From Granulibacter bethesdensis CGDNIH1 (GTDB taxonomy: Bacteria; Pseudomonadota; Alphaproteobacteria; Acetobacterales; Acetobacteraceae): 64,000 bases of DNA. Made by a program: the position numbers and the translations under genes. How positions within the stretch are numbered: the stretch's first letter is position 1; every line of letters starts with the position of its first letter. Under the pieces are notes generated by a model that ran no database searches, was not told where the DNA came from, and saw only the letters and a list, made by a program, of their open reading frames with translations. This document shows, piece after piece, positions 46,206-54,625 of this stretch. Where the stretch lies: contig NC_008343.2 of assembly GCF_000014285.2 (NCBI RefSeq), positions 2,602,501-2,666,500 on the forward strand, in the 5' to 3' direction.

Positions 46206-48296
46206 ATGGCCATTCTGCCCATCCTGCTCTGCGCCGCCACCTGCCTGGGACTGGCGGGGGAAAGGCTGATGGCTGCACCACCGCGGCAGGATCGTCGGAT
46301 TCTGCCGGCCCGGCTGAGGCGGCTGGTGCTGTGCCATATCGTGCTGTGTGCCATGGGGGGTCTATCCTGCCTGTCTGTTCTGCTCGGGGGCGCTTCATGG
46401 AATGGAACAGCATGGGTTGGGGGCGCCTTGCCCGCGCTGGTATCGGATACCATTGCCCTGCGTCTGGGGCTGGACGGATTTTCCGCCTTTACAGCGCTGG
46501 CCGGATTTTGTGCGCTCGGGCTGGCCAGCGCCACCGGGCTGGATCGACCCGGAGGAGCAGCCACGCGGCTGGCCTTTGTAACAGCCGCGTTGATGCTGAC
46601 CGTCATGGCGGCCGATGTCATGACACTGGCAGGGGGCATCGCTTTGCTTTTCGTTGCCCTGTGGGCCTGCCCCACGCATGACGGGGCATCCCCTGACACG
46701 GAAACGAACACGTCCAACCCGGCCCATACCGCGCCCCATTCGGGGAATGCGGCTGCCATTGTGGGAATTCCGCTGCTGATCATCTCTACGGTCATGCTGA
46801 TGCAGCACGCCTCTCCCGCAGATGGGGGTCCGGTACAGGCCGTCGGGTCAGCCCGGCCGCTGGTCTGGATTGCCCTGTTACTGCTGACCATCCTCGTTCT
46901 GACGACGATGGTTGCCCTGCGCACGCCTTCCTCCGGGCGATCCCGGATCGTGACGGAGAAGCACCCTTCCGGGTTGGAACCGACCGCCCCGGACCTTGCT
47001 GCCATCACCCTTGCTTTGCCAGTACAGCGCAGCCCGGCACCGAGCCTCGCCACTCCGGCGCAGATCGTCCGGCCCGCCTTGCAGGTGATTGTGCCGGTTT
47101 ACCTGCTCGGACGGCTGGGACTCGACTTCCTGCGTGAGGCTGCGGGACCAGGAGAGAGCACTCCCCTGATGCTGGCCGGAGCGATTCTGGCCATGGCCGG
47201 TGGAATCGGCACCTTGCGGGGACGCAGCATTGGCCGCTGCGTGACCGGAATGGCGGACAGTCAGACCGGCCTTGCGATTCTGGGCTGTGGGCTGGCCGTA
47301 GCCGCCATGGCGGTTGATCTGCCCGATCTTGCCAGCCTTTCCCTGGCTTCCGCCCTGATCATCGTCCTGTCCGCCGCCCTGCTGATGCCAGTGCTGGCAA
47401 CCGGGGCCACATTGATCGAGGAAGGGGCCGGCACCACCATGCTGGACCGGCTTGGCGGCATCATCATCGGGATGCCACGCATCGCCCTGCTGACCGGCGG
47501 AGCCTGCCTGGCCAGCGCAATGCTGCCGCCTTCTCCGCTTTATGCCGGGCGCTGGATGCTGGTTCAGGCCCTGATCGGCGGCCAGAGAATTCAGGATGCC
47601 GGTCTGGATGCCTTGCTGACGCTCGGACTGGTCGCCACGGCGCTGGCCTCGGCGTTGGGGATGGTGGCAGTACTGCGCGTGCTCTGCATCGCCATTCTCG
47701 GCCGCCCCCGTGCGCCACGGGCTGCCGCCAGCACGGAACCGCGCCGTCCCGCCGGGCTGCGGGCCATGCAGGCAGGGCTTGCGGCCTGTATCGTGGCAGG
47801 GCTGATCCCGGGCCCTGTGCTGCACCTTCTGCACGGGGCGCTGGCGGCGCTGTGCGGTCATACCATGGATGATCGGACTGGCTGGATCGGTATCAGCGCG
47901 CAGGTCGATAGTATGCTGAGCTATACCCCGCTGTGGATCGCGCTGGCATTGATCTGCGGCACCGTCCTGCTGCTGCGCTTCCTGCACGGGCGACGCAGCA
48001 CGACCCGCAATGCCGTGCCATGGAATGATGGCGATGCGCCGCCGCCGCCCTGGCTGCCCTTCGGCGATCCAGCCACCCAGCCTGACCCTGATTCGGTGGC
48101 CGATACTTTTCTGGCCCCGCTGCCGCCTCTGAAACCCATCCCGCCGGCCCTGTCCGGCCTGCCTTCACGGCTGTGGATGATGCTGACAGCCACGCTGGGC
48201 CGGGCAGAACGTTTCATACCGGCCGGGGCCTCTTTCGGGCTGCTGGCAGTGCTCTGTCTGTTGCTGGCCATGGCCGCTCTGGAGGCACGGCCATGA
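46206..48296 (+). CDS. HyfB/NuoL-like membrane subunit, divergent, channel lysine motif not visible
   Basis: 696 residues with about fourteen hydrophobic segments, first in a six-gene coupled operon (AAGGGG 7 nt upstream of the ATG). Size and position match HyfB/HycC, the antiporter-like subunit of hydrogenase-4. Recognisable stretches are the helix around SLASALIIVLSAALLMPVLATGA and the HyfB-like order of helices. In place of the lysine-containing KSGxxPFHxWLP loop-helix expected near residue 240-270 it has a charged linker (SSGRSRIVTEKHPSGLEPTAP), and the usual KRLLAYSS motif reads GRCVTGMADSQ. Family assignment is by context and topology. A Pro-rich cytoplasmic insert precedes the last helix. 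Confidence 0.68.
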   Translation: MAILPILLCAATCLGLAGERLMAAPPRQDRRILPARLRRLVLCHIVLCAMGGLSCLSVLLGGASWNGTAWVGGALPALVSDTIALRLGLDGFSAFTALAGFCALGLASATGLDRPGGAATRLAFVTAALMLTVMAADVMTLAGGIALLFVALWACPTHDGASPDTETNTSNPAHTAPHSGNAAAIVGIPLLIISTVMLMQHASPADGGPVQAVGSARPLVWIALLLLTILVLTTMVALRTPSSGRSRIVTEKHPSGLEPTAPDLAAITLALPVQRSPAPSLATPAQIVRPALQVIVPVYLLGRLGLDFLREAAGPGESTPLMLAGAILAMAGGIGTLRGRSIGRCVTGMADSQTGLAILGCGLAVAAMAVDLPDLASLSLASALIIVLSAALLMPVLATGATLIEEGAGTTMLDRLGGIIIGMPRIALLTGGACLASAMLPPSPLYAGRWMLVQALIGGQRIQDAGLDALLTLGLVATALASALGMVAVLRVLCIAILGRPRAPRAAASTEPRRPAGLRAMQAGLAACIVAGLIPGPVLHLLHGALAALCGHTMDDRTGWIGISAQVDSMLSYTPLWIALALICGTVLLLRFLHGRRSTTRNAVPWNDGDAPPPPWLPFGDPATQPDPDSVADTFLAPLPPLKPIPPALSGLPSRLWMMLTATLGRAERFIPAGASFGLLAVLCLLLAMAALEARP

Positions 48297-49219
48297 CGGG
48301 AAGTATCTCGGGAAGCTTCTTTTCCCCCGCCCTGCATATCCTGCTGCTGGCCCTGCTGGCACCGCTGGTGTCCGGGATCATCACCAGCATCCGCATCCGG
48401 GCCAATGGCGGCGGCTGGCTGTCGCCCGCAGCGCCTTACACATGGCTCCGGGCGACGATGAAACACGGCATCGTCATTCCCGCACAGGCAACCAGCCTGT
48501 TCATGGTCCTGCCATGCGTCTCCCTGATTGCAACCGCGCTGGCCGCTTTCCTGACGCCTTCCTTTCTGATCGACGGCCCTGTGACCGGAGAAGGCGACGC
48601 CATCCTCATCCTGGGCCTGCTGTCACTGTCCCTGATCGCCAGAATGATGGGGAGCATGGATACGGGGCTGAGCCAGAACAGCATTGGCACGCTGCGACAG
48701 GGTGGAGAGGGTCTGTGGATGGAGCTGATTGTGACCCTCAGCCTCTCCGCCCTGACGATGCTGGGCGGAAACCCGGTCCTGACAGCCCTGCATACGACCG
48801 GGATGATGTCCGGTGGAATCTTGCTGACCTCATTGCTGCTGCTGCCCGGCCTGTGCCTTGCCGCGCTGGCAGGCGCAGGGATGTTGCGCACGCCATCCGA
48901 TGACATGCCGCATCTCTCCGGCCCGCTGCTGGCCATGGCTTCTTATGAACGGTCCCTGCGTCTGCTGACCTGGATCAGCGTCATGGCGGTCGTTTTTCTG
49001 CCTTTTGGCATGATCTCCCTTCAGGCCGGCCTCCTGCACTGGGGCCTCGCCATTCTGACATGGGGCGGCAAAATCCTGTTTCTGGCCGCTCTGCTGGGTC
49101 TGGCGCAGGCGCTGCTGCCTTTTCCGGCGGCTGGACGGGGAGCTGCGTTCCTGCTGCTGGGCAGCGTCTTTACCCTTCTGGCCGTCCTGTGCCTTCTGGC
49201 GGGACAATATCCGGCATGA
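48293..49219 (+). CDS. HyfC/NuoH-like membrane subunit
   Basis: 308 residues from the ATG at 48293 (ATGA overlap). About eight helices. The N-terminal APLVSGIITSIRIRANGGGWLSPAAPYTWLRATMKHGIVIP matches the HyfC/NuoH loop that contacts the catalytic subunits (normally arginine-rich, ending PY..L.K). A middle DTGLSQNSIGTLRQGGEGLWMELIVTL corresponds to the GSREM..AFLAEP motif but the REM/E signature is altered. HLSGPLLAMASYERSLRLL matches the EYSGR..A.LEW motif near the C-terminus. The order of motifs supports homology to HyfC. Confidence 0.75.
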   Translation: MTGSISGSFFSPALHILLLALLAPLVSGIITSIRIRANGGGWLSPAAPYTWLRATMKHGIVIPAQATSLFMVLPCVSLIATALAAFLTPSFLIDGPVTGEGDAILILGLLSLSLIARMMGSMDTGLSQNSIGTLRQGGEGLWMELIVTLSLSALTMLGGNPVLTALHTTGMMSGGILLTSLLLLPGLCLAALAGAGMLRTPSDDMPHLSGPLLAMASYERSLRLLTWISVMAVVFLPFGMISLQAGLLHWGLAILTWGGKILFLAALLGLAQALLPFPAAGRGAAFLLLGSVFTLLAVLCLLAGQYPA

Positions 49220-49917
49220 CCATCACACCCGGCACCATTTTCATCCCGCTTCTGGCGATGATCCTGCTCTTCGCCATAATCGCCGCGCTCTGCACCCGGC
49301 TTCGGGCCGCGCGACAGGCGGTACTGGCTCAAGCCTTGCTGGTGACAATCGTGGCCGCGGTGAATGCCTCGTTGACGGCTTTCAGTCTGCCTGATCGCCC
49401 GGCCTGGCCCATGGCCGGAGTTGCCCTGACGGCGCTGCTGGCAGGATTGTTTCTGGGACACAGATGGCGGAGCAGGCCGCCTGCCCTGTCATCAGAACCG
49501 GATCTCAAAACCGGTCAGTCAACCCTGCCCGATACAGTCTGGATGATGGGAACCGGCCTGATTATCGCCCTGGTCGTCTCCGGCGGCATCGGAGTGACGC
49601 CTGTTGTCTCTCACGCTCCGGTATCCGCCGCGACTCTACCCATAGTCGTGCCCGATCCCGCAACGGTGATCGCCATCAGCCTGACGATGGGGATGCTGTC
49701 CCTGCTATGGCTGGCCCGAGATAGCAGGGTTGGTTTCCTCGGCACGGCCCTGCTTCAGGCCGGGCTGGCAATCGCACTGGTCATGAATGCGCTGGATACT
49801 CACCTGCTGATGCCGCTCTATGCCCTGCTGGGTCTGCTGCCCGCCCTGCTGACGGAAGAAGCCGTCCGCCTTCTGCGCCGGCGGGAAACACGGGCTGAGA
49901 CGGAGGCTGCACCATGA
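49216..49917 (+). CDS. HyfE-like membrane subunit
   Basis: 233 residues from the ATG at 49216 (ATGA overlap with the previous stop). Six or seven hydrophobic helices. Length and position are those of HyfE, a small antiporter-like accessory of hydrogenase-4. Visible features are TRLRAARQAVLAQALLVTIVAAVNASLTAF near the N-terminus and GFLGTALLQAGLAIALVMNALDTHLLMPLYALLGLLPALL at the C-terminal half. The call relies mostly on operon position. Confidence 0.62.
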   Translation: MTITPGTIFIPLLAMILLFAIIAALCTRLRAARQAVLAQALLVTIVAAVNASLTAFSLPDRPAWPMAGVALTALLAGLFLGHRWRSRPPALSSEPDLKTGQSTLPDTVWMMGTGLIIALVVSGGIGVTPVVSHAPVSAATLPIVVPDPATVIAISLTMGMLSLLWLARDSRVGFLGTALLQAGLAIALVMNALDTHLLMPLYALLGLLPALLTEEAVRLLRRRETRAETEAAP

Positions 49918-51311
49918 CGGATCACGCCCCCGATTGGCTTTCCCTTCTGACCGATCCGGCATGGTGGCCATGGCTGCTGCCACTGCCGTCGCTGTTGACC
50001 GCCGCCCTGAGCATGGCGCTGTCCGGCTGGCGGGGAGCGGCCTGGGCCGGTCTGGTATCCGCCTGTCTGACGCTAGGGTTAGCAGGGGGGGGGCTGGCAG
50101 GAGGGGAAATCGCAGGGGCTACATCGACCGCCATGGCATCTGATCCGGCTGCGGGAGGAGCGTTGCTCACGGCCCTGATCAGCGTGATGGCCGCCACATC
50201 CTGGCTTGGCTGGTGCGCGGATGAAGTCGCGGCCATGCGTATCTCCGTCGCCCGATTGAAAATCCTGGCGGTCGGGCAGCAAACCGCATTGGCGGGCATT
50301 CTTCTGGCCTTTGCCCCCTCTCCATGGGCAGGCTGGGCCGGGATCAGCATCGCCATGGCAGTGCTGACTGTTCTGGCTGCTTTATTCCCCTTTGCGGCCA
50401 CGTCCCGGCGAGGAGAGACGCTGACAGTCGGTATGATGGCCTGTCTGCTGTCCCTGTTCGGCCTGATCATCCTTCAGGGGTCCTCCTCCGGCCATCTTTT
50501 CTCCGGACAGGAGCACAGTCTGGTTCCCGCCATGCCGGGCCTGATCTGCCTCGCCGCCGGGCTGGCCGTTCCTGCCGGCCTCGCCCCGGTGCATCAATGG
50601 CTGCGGGAGACCGTCAGCGCCCTGCCACCGCCGGGACAAGCGCTGATCACCGGCGGGCTGCCTGCTGCCGCCCTGCTGTTCATGCTGAAACAGGCCGCGG
50701 CGGGCATGCCGCCTTTTATCTATGGCACGCTGGGGATTCTCTCCGTGCTGGCCGGTGCGGTGCTGGCGATCCGCTCCAGCGTCACCTTTTCATGGCGCTG
50801 GAGCGGGCCACTCTCCTGTCTCGGCGGCGGCTGTCTGGCGGGTGGGAGTCATGGTCTGCTCTATCCGGCACTCGGGCTGCTGGCCCTGTGCGCCTGTCTG
50901 CTGCTCGACGGGCGAGCACGGCAGGTCGGCGCCGTCTCCGATCATACGCCCTCTCCGCAGGGGCATGGCGGGTTGGATGCATTGCGACTCGCCACTCGTT
51001 TCAGTCTGGCGGGACTACCGGGTGGCACTCTCGCGGGACTGGTCGCCCTGCTGTCCGGGACTGCCCTGACGCATCCTCTTCTGGCCCTGCTGCTGGCGGG
51101 CGGGCTTGGAAGCAATGGCTATGCGCTGCTCCGTCAGGCTCCGATGCTGCGACCCACCCGAAGGCCGCCGCCGCCCTCACGCGCCTGTCTGCCGCTTGAT
51201 ATGACCGCAACCCTGCCCGCCCTGATCCTGCTGCTGACCGGCATCCTGCTGGGGCTTGGGAATGGGCCATCCCGCTGGTTCGCCTCTGCCGTCGCTGCGG
51301 TGACGCAATGA
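49914..51311 (+). CDS. HyfF/NuoN-like membrane subunit, lysine of the TKAG motif replaced
   Basis: 465 residues, about twelve helices, ATGA-coupled. Residues 217-230 (LAVPAGLAPVHQWL) align with the hydrogenase-4/complex I motif GTKAGLVPMHTWLPDA: the HxWL is kept but the membrane lysine is Pro (P220) and the Glu/Asp-Ala end reads RETVSALPPPGQA. That lysine is needed for proton translocation in NuoM/N relatives. Proton pumping by this subunit is therefore doubtful. The family assignment is nevertheless clear. Confidence 0.75.
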   Translation: MTDHAPDWLSLLTDPAWWPWLLPLPSLLTAALSMALSGWRGAAWAGLVSACLTLGLAGGGLAGGEIAGATSTAMASDPAAGGALLTALISVMAATSWLGWCADEVAAMRISVARLKILAVGQQTALAGILLAFAPSPWAGWAGISIAMAVLTVLAALFPFAATSRRGETLTVGMMACLLSLFGLIILQGSSSGHLFSGQEHSLVPAMPGLICLAAGLAVPAGLAPVHQWLRETVSALPPPGQALITGGLPAAALLFMLKQAAAGMPPFIYGTLGILSVLAGAVLAIRSSVTFSWRWSGPLSCLGGGCLAGGSHGLLYPALGLLALCACLLLDGRARQVGAVSDHTPSPQGHGGLDALRLATRFSLAGLPGGTLAGLVALLSGTALTHPLLALLLAGGLGSNGYALLRQAPMLRPTRRPPPPSRACLPLDMTATLPALILLLTGILLGLGNGPSRWFASAVAAVTQ

Positions 51312-52861
51312 GTCTGGACTCCCTGTTGCAAGGTGCCGACACCGAGGCCACCCACCACGATGCCGCCACCCATGCCGTGGCACGGAGACTCCTGACCGCC
51401 TCCCTTTGGCAGGAGCTGGCAGCCAGCCCCCAGGCCGGGTTGCTGGCGCTCTGGGCCGATCAGGCGCGCTGCCATGCCTTGTATCGTACCGCGCATGGCA
51501 TCCTGCCGGTGGCAACCCCGATCGAAGGGGGGCGCTTCCCCGCGCTTTCCCCTTTTCGTCCCGCCGCCGCATGGCAGGAGCGGGCCATCCGAGATTTATG
51601 GGGGTATGAGGCCGAGCACGGCGTGGATAGCCGGCCATGGCTCGATCACGGCAGATGGCCGATAAGTGCCCCGCTTTCCCCCCGGCCCGGACCGCCTTTG
51701 CCACCGCCCGAGCAGGCGGAGTGGCGGATGACCTCGCCCTTCGCCTCCTCCTTTGTCTCGTCCCGGCCCGATATCGCGCTGCACGAGCGCAGTATCGGGC
51801 CTGTTCATCCATTGATGCGGGAGCCGGCACAGTTGCGCCTGCACCTGCATGGCACCCTCATCCGGCAGGCGGAATGGCGGCTCGGCTATACTCATCGTGG
51901 CATCCAGTGGCTGATGCGCGGGAAACCCCTGCGGGACGCGATCAGGATCGCAGCCCGGATCACCGGAGATGCAGCGCTCGCCCACGGTCTGGCCTTCGCC
52001 CGTGCCGCCGAAGCCGCCTTGCGGCTGGAGCCGCCCCCCCGCGCCCTGCTGCTGCGTGGCCTGATGAATGAGCTGGAACGCTGCGCCGTCCATCTGCATG
52101 TCCTTGCCGCCACGGCCAGCGCCGCAGGAGCCGACACCTATGCCGCGAAACTGTCCGCATGGCGGGAGCGTCTGTTGCGCGCCATTCAGGAGGCGTTTGG
52201 CAATCGCATGATGATCGACCTGCTTATTCCTGGCGGGGTGCTGACCGATCTTCTGGACGGCACCGCGCTGGAAACAGTCTTGCAGGCCCTCGCCCGCACC
52301 ATGCCGGAGCTGATCGAAGGCTATGAAACGGCTGCCAGCCTGAGTGGACATGGACTCTGCGCCTGTCTCCGTGGATGCGCGGTCCTGTCCGGGTCGGATG
52401 CTGTTTCCCTCGCCGTGCCTGGCCCCGCCGGACGCGCATCAGGCCGTCCCCATGACCTGCGCACCACCTGGCAGCAGGCTCCTCATGGCACGGTACACAG
52501 GCTGGTGCTGGAAAATGGCGATGCGGATGCCAGAATGCGGGTACGGCTGGCCGAAATTCAGGAGAGTCTGCGACTGGCACTGCTGTTCCTGGAGTCCCTG
52601 CCGGTCGGACCGATTGCCAATCCCATGCCGATCGGCACAGGCAATGCCAGCGGAGAAGGGTATGGCGGAGTGGAATCGGCCCGTGGCGCATGCTGGCACT
52701 GGCTGCGCATCGAAGGCGGAATGGTGGTCTCTGCCCATGCGGCCGATCCATCATGGCGGCTGATTCCCGCTATTGAGGCCGCTCTCCCCGGCACCGACAT
52801 TGATCGGCTGGGGGTGGCACTGGCTTCTTTCGCGCTCTCGCCCGCCGGGGCTGATCTGTGA
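51308..52861 (+). CDS. HyfG/HycE-like (NuoC-NuoD fusion) subunit without NiFe ligands
   Basis: 517 residues. The N-terminal NuoC/30-kDa part (to about residue 120) has ERAIRDLWGYEAEHGVDSRPWLDHGRWP. The NuoD/large-subunit part has GPVHPLMREPAQLRLHL, YTHRGIQWLMRGKPL and RITGDAALAH at 217-226. In Ni-Fe hydrogenases that last segment is RxCGIC..AH, and the C-terminal DPCxxC reads DPSW at 480-483. Both CxxC pairs are absent, so no NiFe site can form. Quinone-site residues of NuoD are not obvious either. ATGA overlap with the preceding gene. Confidence 0.85.
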   Translation: MSLDSLLQGADTEATHHDAATHAVARRLLTASLWQELAASPQAGLLALWADQARCHALYRTAHGILPVATPIEGGRFPALSPFRPAAAWQERAIRDLWGYEAEHGVDSRPWLDHGRWPISAPLSPRPGPPLPPPEQAEWRMTSPFASSFVSSRPDIALHERSIGPVHPLMREPAQLRLHLHGTLIRQAEWRLGYTHRGIQWLMRGKPLRDAIRIAARITGDAALAHGLAFARAAEAALRLEPPPRALLLRGLMNELERCAVHLHVLAATASAAGADTYAAKLSAWRERLLRAIQEAFGNRMMIDLLIPGGVLTDLLDGTALETVLQALARTMPELIEGYETAASLSGHGLCACLRGCAVLSGSDAVSLAVPGPAGRASGRPHDLRTTWQQAPHGTVHRLVLENGDADARMRVRLAEIQESLRLALLFLESLPVGPIANPMPIGTGNASGEGYGGVESARGACWHWLRIEGGMVVSAHAADPSWRLIPAIEAALPGTDIDRLGVALASFALSPAGADL

Positions 52862-52868
52862 GGCGCTC

Positions 52869-53393
52869 ATGAGGTGGTTGCCGTCCCTTCGTGCCTCCCA
52901 TCCCGGGCTGTGGGATGATACCGCCAGCCTGCCGCATGCGGAAACCGTCGCCGCACTGATAGCCCGACGCAGAAGCAGCGCACGGCCAAAGCTGGGACAG
53001 GCCCTGTCCATCCTGCACGTTGAGAGCGGCGGCGGCAGCGCCTGCCTGCTTGAACTGGAGGCATTGCGCGCCGCGCCCGGCCTGCTGGCCCGTCATGGAT
53101 TACGGTTTGTCACCTCACCGCTGCATGCCGATATCCTGCTGATCACCGGCGATGGCTGCCACAATCTGACGAGCGCCATCCATCAGGCATGGGAGGCGAT
53201 GCCCGGCCCGCGATGGGCCATCGCCGTCGGTGACGGAGCCGCAGGGGATGGTCTGCTGCGTGGAAGCTATGCGAGCACCGGCAATATGGAAGAGATCCCT
53301 TTTGATCTGGTCATTCCAGGCAGCCCACCGGCAGCGGATACAATCCTGTCCGGCCTGCGTGCCCTGGTCGCAGCCAATGCTGATCCGCTCTAG
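52869..53393 (+). CDS. HyfI/NuoB-like small subunit with degenerate cluster ligands
   Basis: 174 residues from the ATG at 52869 (GAGG 5 nt upstream). It follows the NuoB/HyfI fold: ILHVESGGGSACLLELEAL (residues 48-66), DILLITGDGCHNL, RWAIAVGDGAAGDG and DLVIPGSPPAADTILSGL. HyfI has SCNGC, GDCA and GCPP, whose four cysteines hold the proximal 4Fe-4S. Here the matching positions read G-S-A-C (Cys59 only), GDGA and GSPP. One of four ligands remains, so the cluster is presumably absent. The C-terminus is shortened relative to the about 250-residue HyfI. Confidence 0.83.
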   Translation: MRWLPSLRASHPGLWDDTASLPHAETVAALIARRRSSARPKLGQALSILHVESGGGSACLLELEALRAAPGLLARHGLRFVTSPLHADILLITGDGCHNLTSAIHQAWEAMPGPRWAIAVGDGAAGDGLLRGSYASTGNMEEIPFDLVIPGSPPAADTILSGLRALVAANADPL

Positions 53394-53598
53394 AAACTGG
53401 CCACCACAGCGGCTGATCAGTCGCATCATCCGTGGTACCCATTCCTGGTCCGGTGCTGTACCGACCGCTTTCCGGTGTCCACCCACGCTGTCATGATCCT
53501 CCACAGACGCTGGAACAGGGCTATTTCATCCTTCCACGCTGGACCCTGATGGCCAGGATTGGGTAAATCGCTTTCCTTCACAGCGATAAGTGATCTTC

Positions 53599-53856
53599 AT
53601 GTCCATGACCCGTACTGATATCGACCGCGTGCAGACCTACCTGCGCCGCCTGCTTGGCACCGACCGGATTCAACTGATTGTCCCGCCCAAAGCCGGACTG
53701 TCCGTAGAAGTGGCCGTTCAGGATGAAGTTATCGGCACGATCCACAAAGACACCGATGATGGTGAAACCTCCTATTCCGTGCACCTGACCATTCTTGAAG
53801 AAGATCTTCCCCCGGCCCCGAAGGCCGCCCCTGTCAAAACAGCCAGAACACGCTGA
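53599..53856 (+). CDS. DUF3126 family protein
   Basis: 85 residues from the ATG at 53599 (an ATG at 53605 and a GTG at 53590 are alternatives). DIDRVQTYLRRLLGTDRIQLIVPPKAG, then SVEVAVQDEVIGTIHKDTDDGETSYSVHLTILEEDL match DUF3126, a small alphaproteobacterial family of unknown function. The C-terminal basic/Pro-Ala tail is variable. It forms a single-gene unit with a strong terminator. The 205 bp before it (53394-53598) holds no feature I could identify. Confidence 0.9.
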   Translation: MSMTRTDIDRVQTYLRRLLGTDRIQLIVPPKAGLSVEVAVQDEVIGTIHKDTDDGETSYSVHLTILEEDLPPAPKAAPVKTARTR

Positions 53857-53869
53857 CCATACGACACGC

Positions 53870-53915
53870 GGGGTTTCGTTTTCAGGGGCAATATTCTACC
53901 TGAAGACGAAACCCC
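53870..53915 (+). terminator. Long-stem terminator after the DUF3126 gene
   Basis: GGGGTTTCGTTTTCAGG (53870-53886) pairs with CCTGAAGACGAAACCCC (53899-53915): 17 base pairs with a single U-G, around a 12-nt loop, followed by TTCATTTTT. It lies 13 bp beyond the stop. Confidence 0.88.
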
Positions 53916-54109
53916 TTCATTTTTCGGAATTTTCTTATCTTCTCAAGACAAATAACTACTCAATATTCAACCTGAGGTTTTAAAAATCCATATAATTTAT
54001 AAATACAACTTATAATAACCAAAAAATTATATTTGTTTTTTATTAGAAATTTCTTGCCAATAAACGGAAATTTAGCTTTCTTTGGTTCGCGAACATAGGA
54101 GCCAAATCC
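53916..54109. other. AT-rich intergenic segment
   Basis: About 190 bp, strikingly AT-rich (long A/T runs around 53960-54060) within a GC-rich chromosome. It precedes the polysaccharide-type genes and contains no ORF. GGAG at 54097-54100 serves as the SD for the gene at 54110. It is probably a promoter region, perhaps of transferred DNA. Confidence 0.6.
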
Positions 54110-54478
54110 ATGGCTATTTCCGTCTGGCAAAAGAAAAAAATGTTCCAGAATGCTCGCGACATGCAATCCCCGCCATCGGAAACCCCCTCAAATGTGATTT
54201 CATTGCGGGGCGGAGACACACTTGCCGTGGAAAACATTCTGAACGTGCTGATCTTCGATCCGGATTTCTACCGGTCACGTTACCTTGATGTGGCTGAAGC
54301 CGGGATTGATCCCGTTGACCATTACTTTACCGTTGGCTGGAGAGAAGGGCGTCAGCCCAACGCCGCGTTCGACCCCGAAGCCTACCAGACTGCCAATCCA
54401 GATGTCCGGGATGCACAGATTAATCCCTTCGCCCATTATCTGCTGAGAGGATACCGGGAAGGTCGCCCGCTGCGGTAA
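54110..54478 (+). CDS. Small protein with two copies of the DPLxHYxxxGxxEGR repeat
   Basis: 122 residues. After about 45 residues with a basic start it carries two repeats: FDPDFYRSRYLDVAEAG..HYFTVGWREGRQP and FDPEAYQTANPDVRDAQ..HYLLRGYREGRP. This FDxxxYxxxNPDVxxAxxNPxxHYxxxGxxEGR unit occurs within large polysaccharide glycosyltransferases and rhamnan-synthesis proteins. It stands alone here, 147 bp ahead of a double GT2 protein, and probably works with it. Its precise role is unknown. Confidence 0.75.
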   Translation: MAISVWQKKKMFQNARDMQSPPSETPSNVISLRGGDTLAVENILNVLIFDPDFYRSRYLDVAEAGIDPVDHYFTVGWREGRQPNAAFDPEAYQTANPDVRDAQINPFAHYLLRGYREGRPLR

Positions 54479-54568
54479 AGCATGGAATGCCAGGAATAGA
54501 AAATAATCTCCTTTTCCGTCCCTTTCTGAGTTTTACTTTCATATTATGGTTTCAAACCTGCCTGACTG

Positions 54569-54596
54569 CCTCCATCTTTTTTGATGGAGGGGTTTT
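54569..54596 (+). terminator. Terminator between the repeat protein and glycosyltransferase genes
   Basis: CCTCCATC pairs with GATGGAGG around TTTTTT, followed by GGTTTTCG. It lies 30 bp upstream of the TTG start at 54626, so it separates transcription of the two genes or acts as an attenuator. Confidence 0.65.
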
Positions 54597-54625
54597 CGTG
54601 CCAATCAAGAAAATGAGGCCGGATT

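Noticed and set aside
46206-53393. Calling the operon a functional hydrogenase-4 or formate hydrogenlyase
   Set aside because: NiFe cysteines and most Fe-S ligands are absent and no formate dehydrogenase or ferredoxin-type subunit is encoded, so activity of that type is not supported.
53115-53504. 129-codon minus-strand frame after the HyfI-like gene
   Set aside because: Mostly antisense to the HyfI-like gene, no start signals and no recognisable motif.
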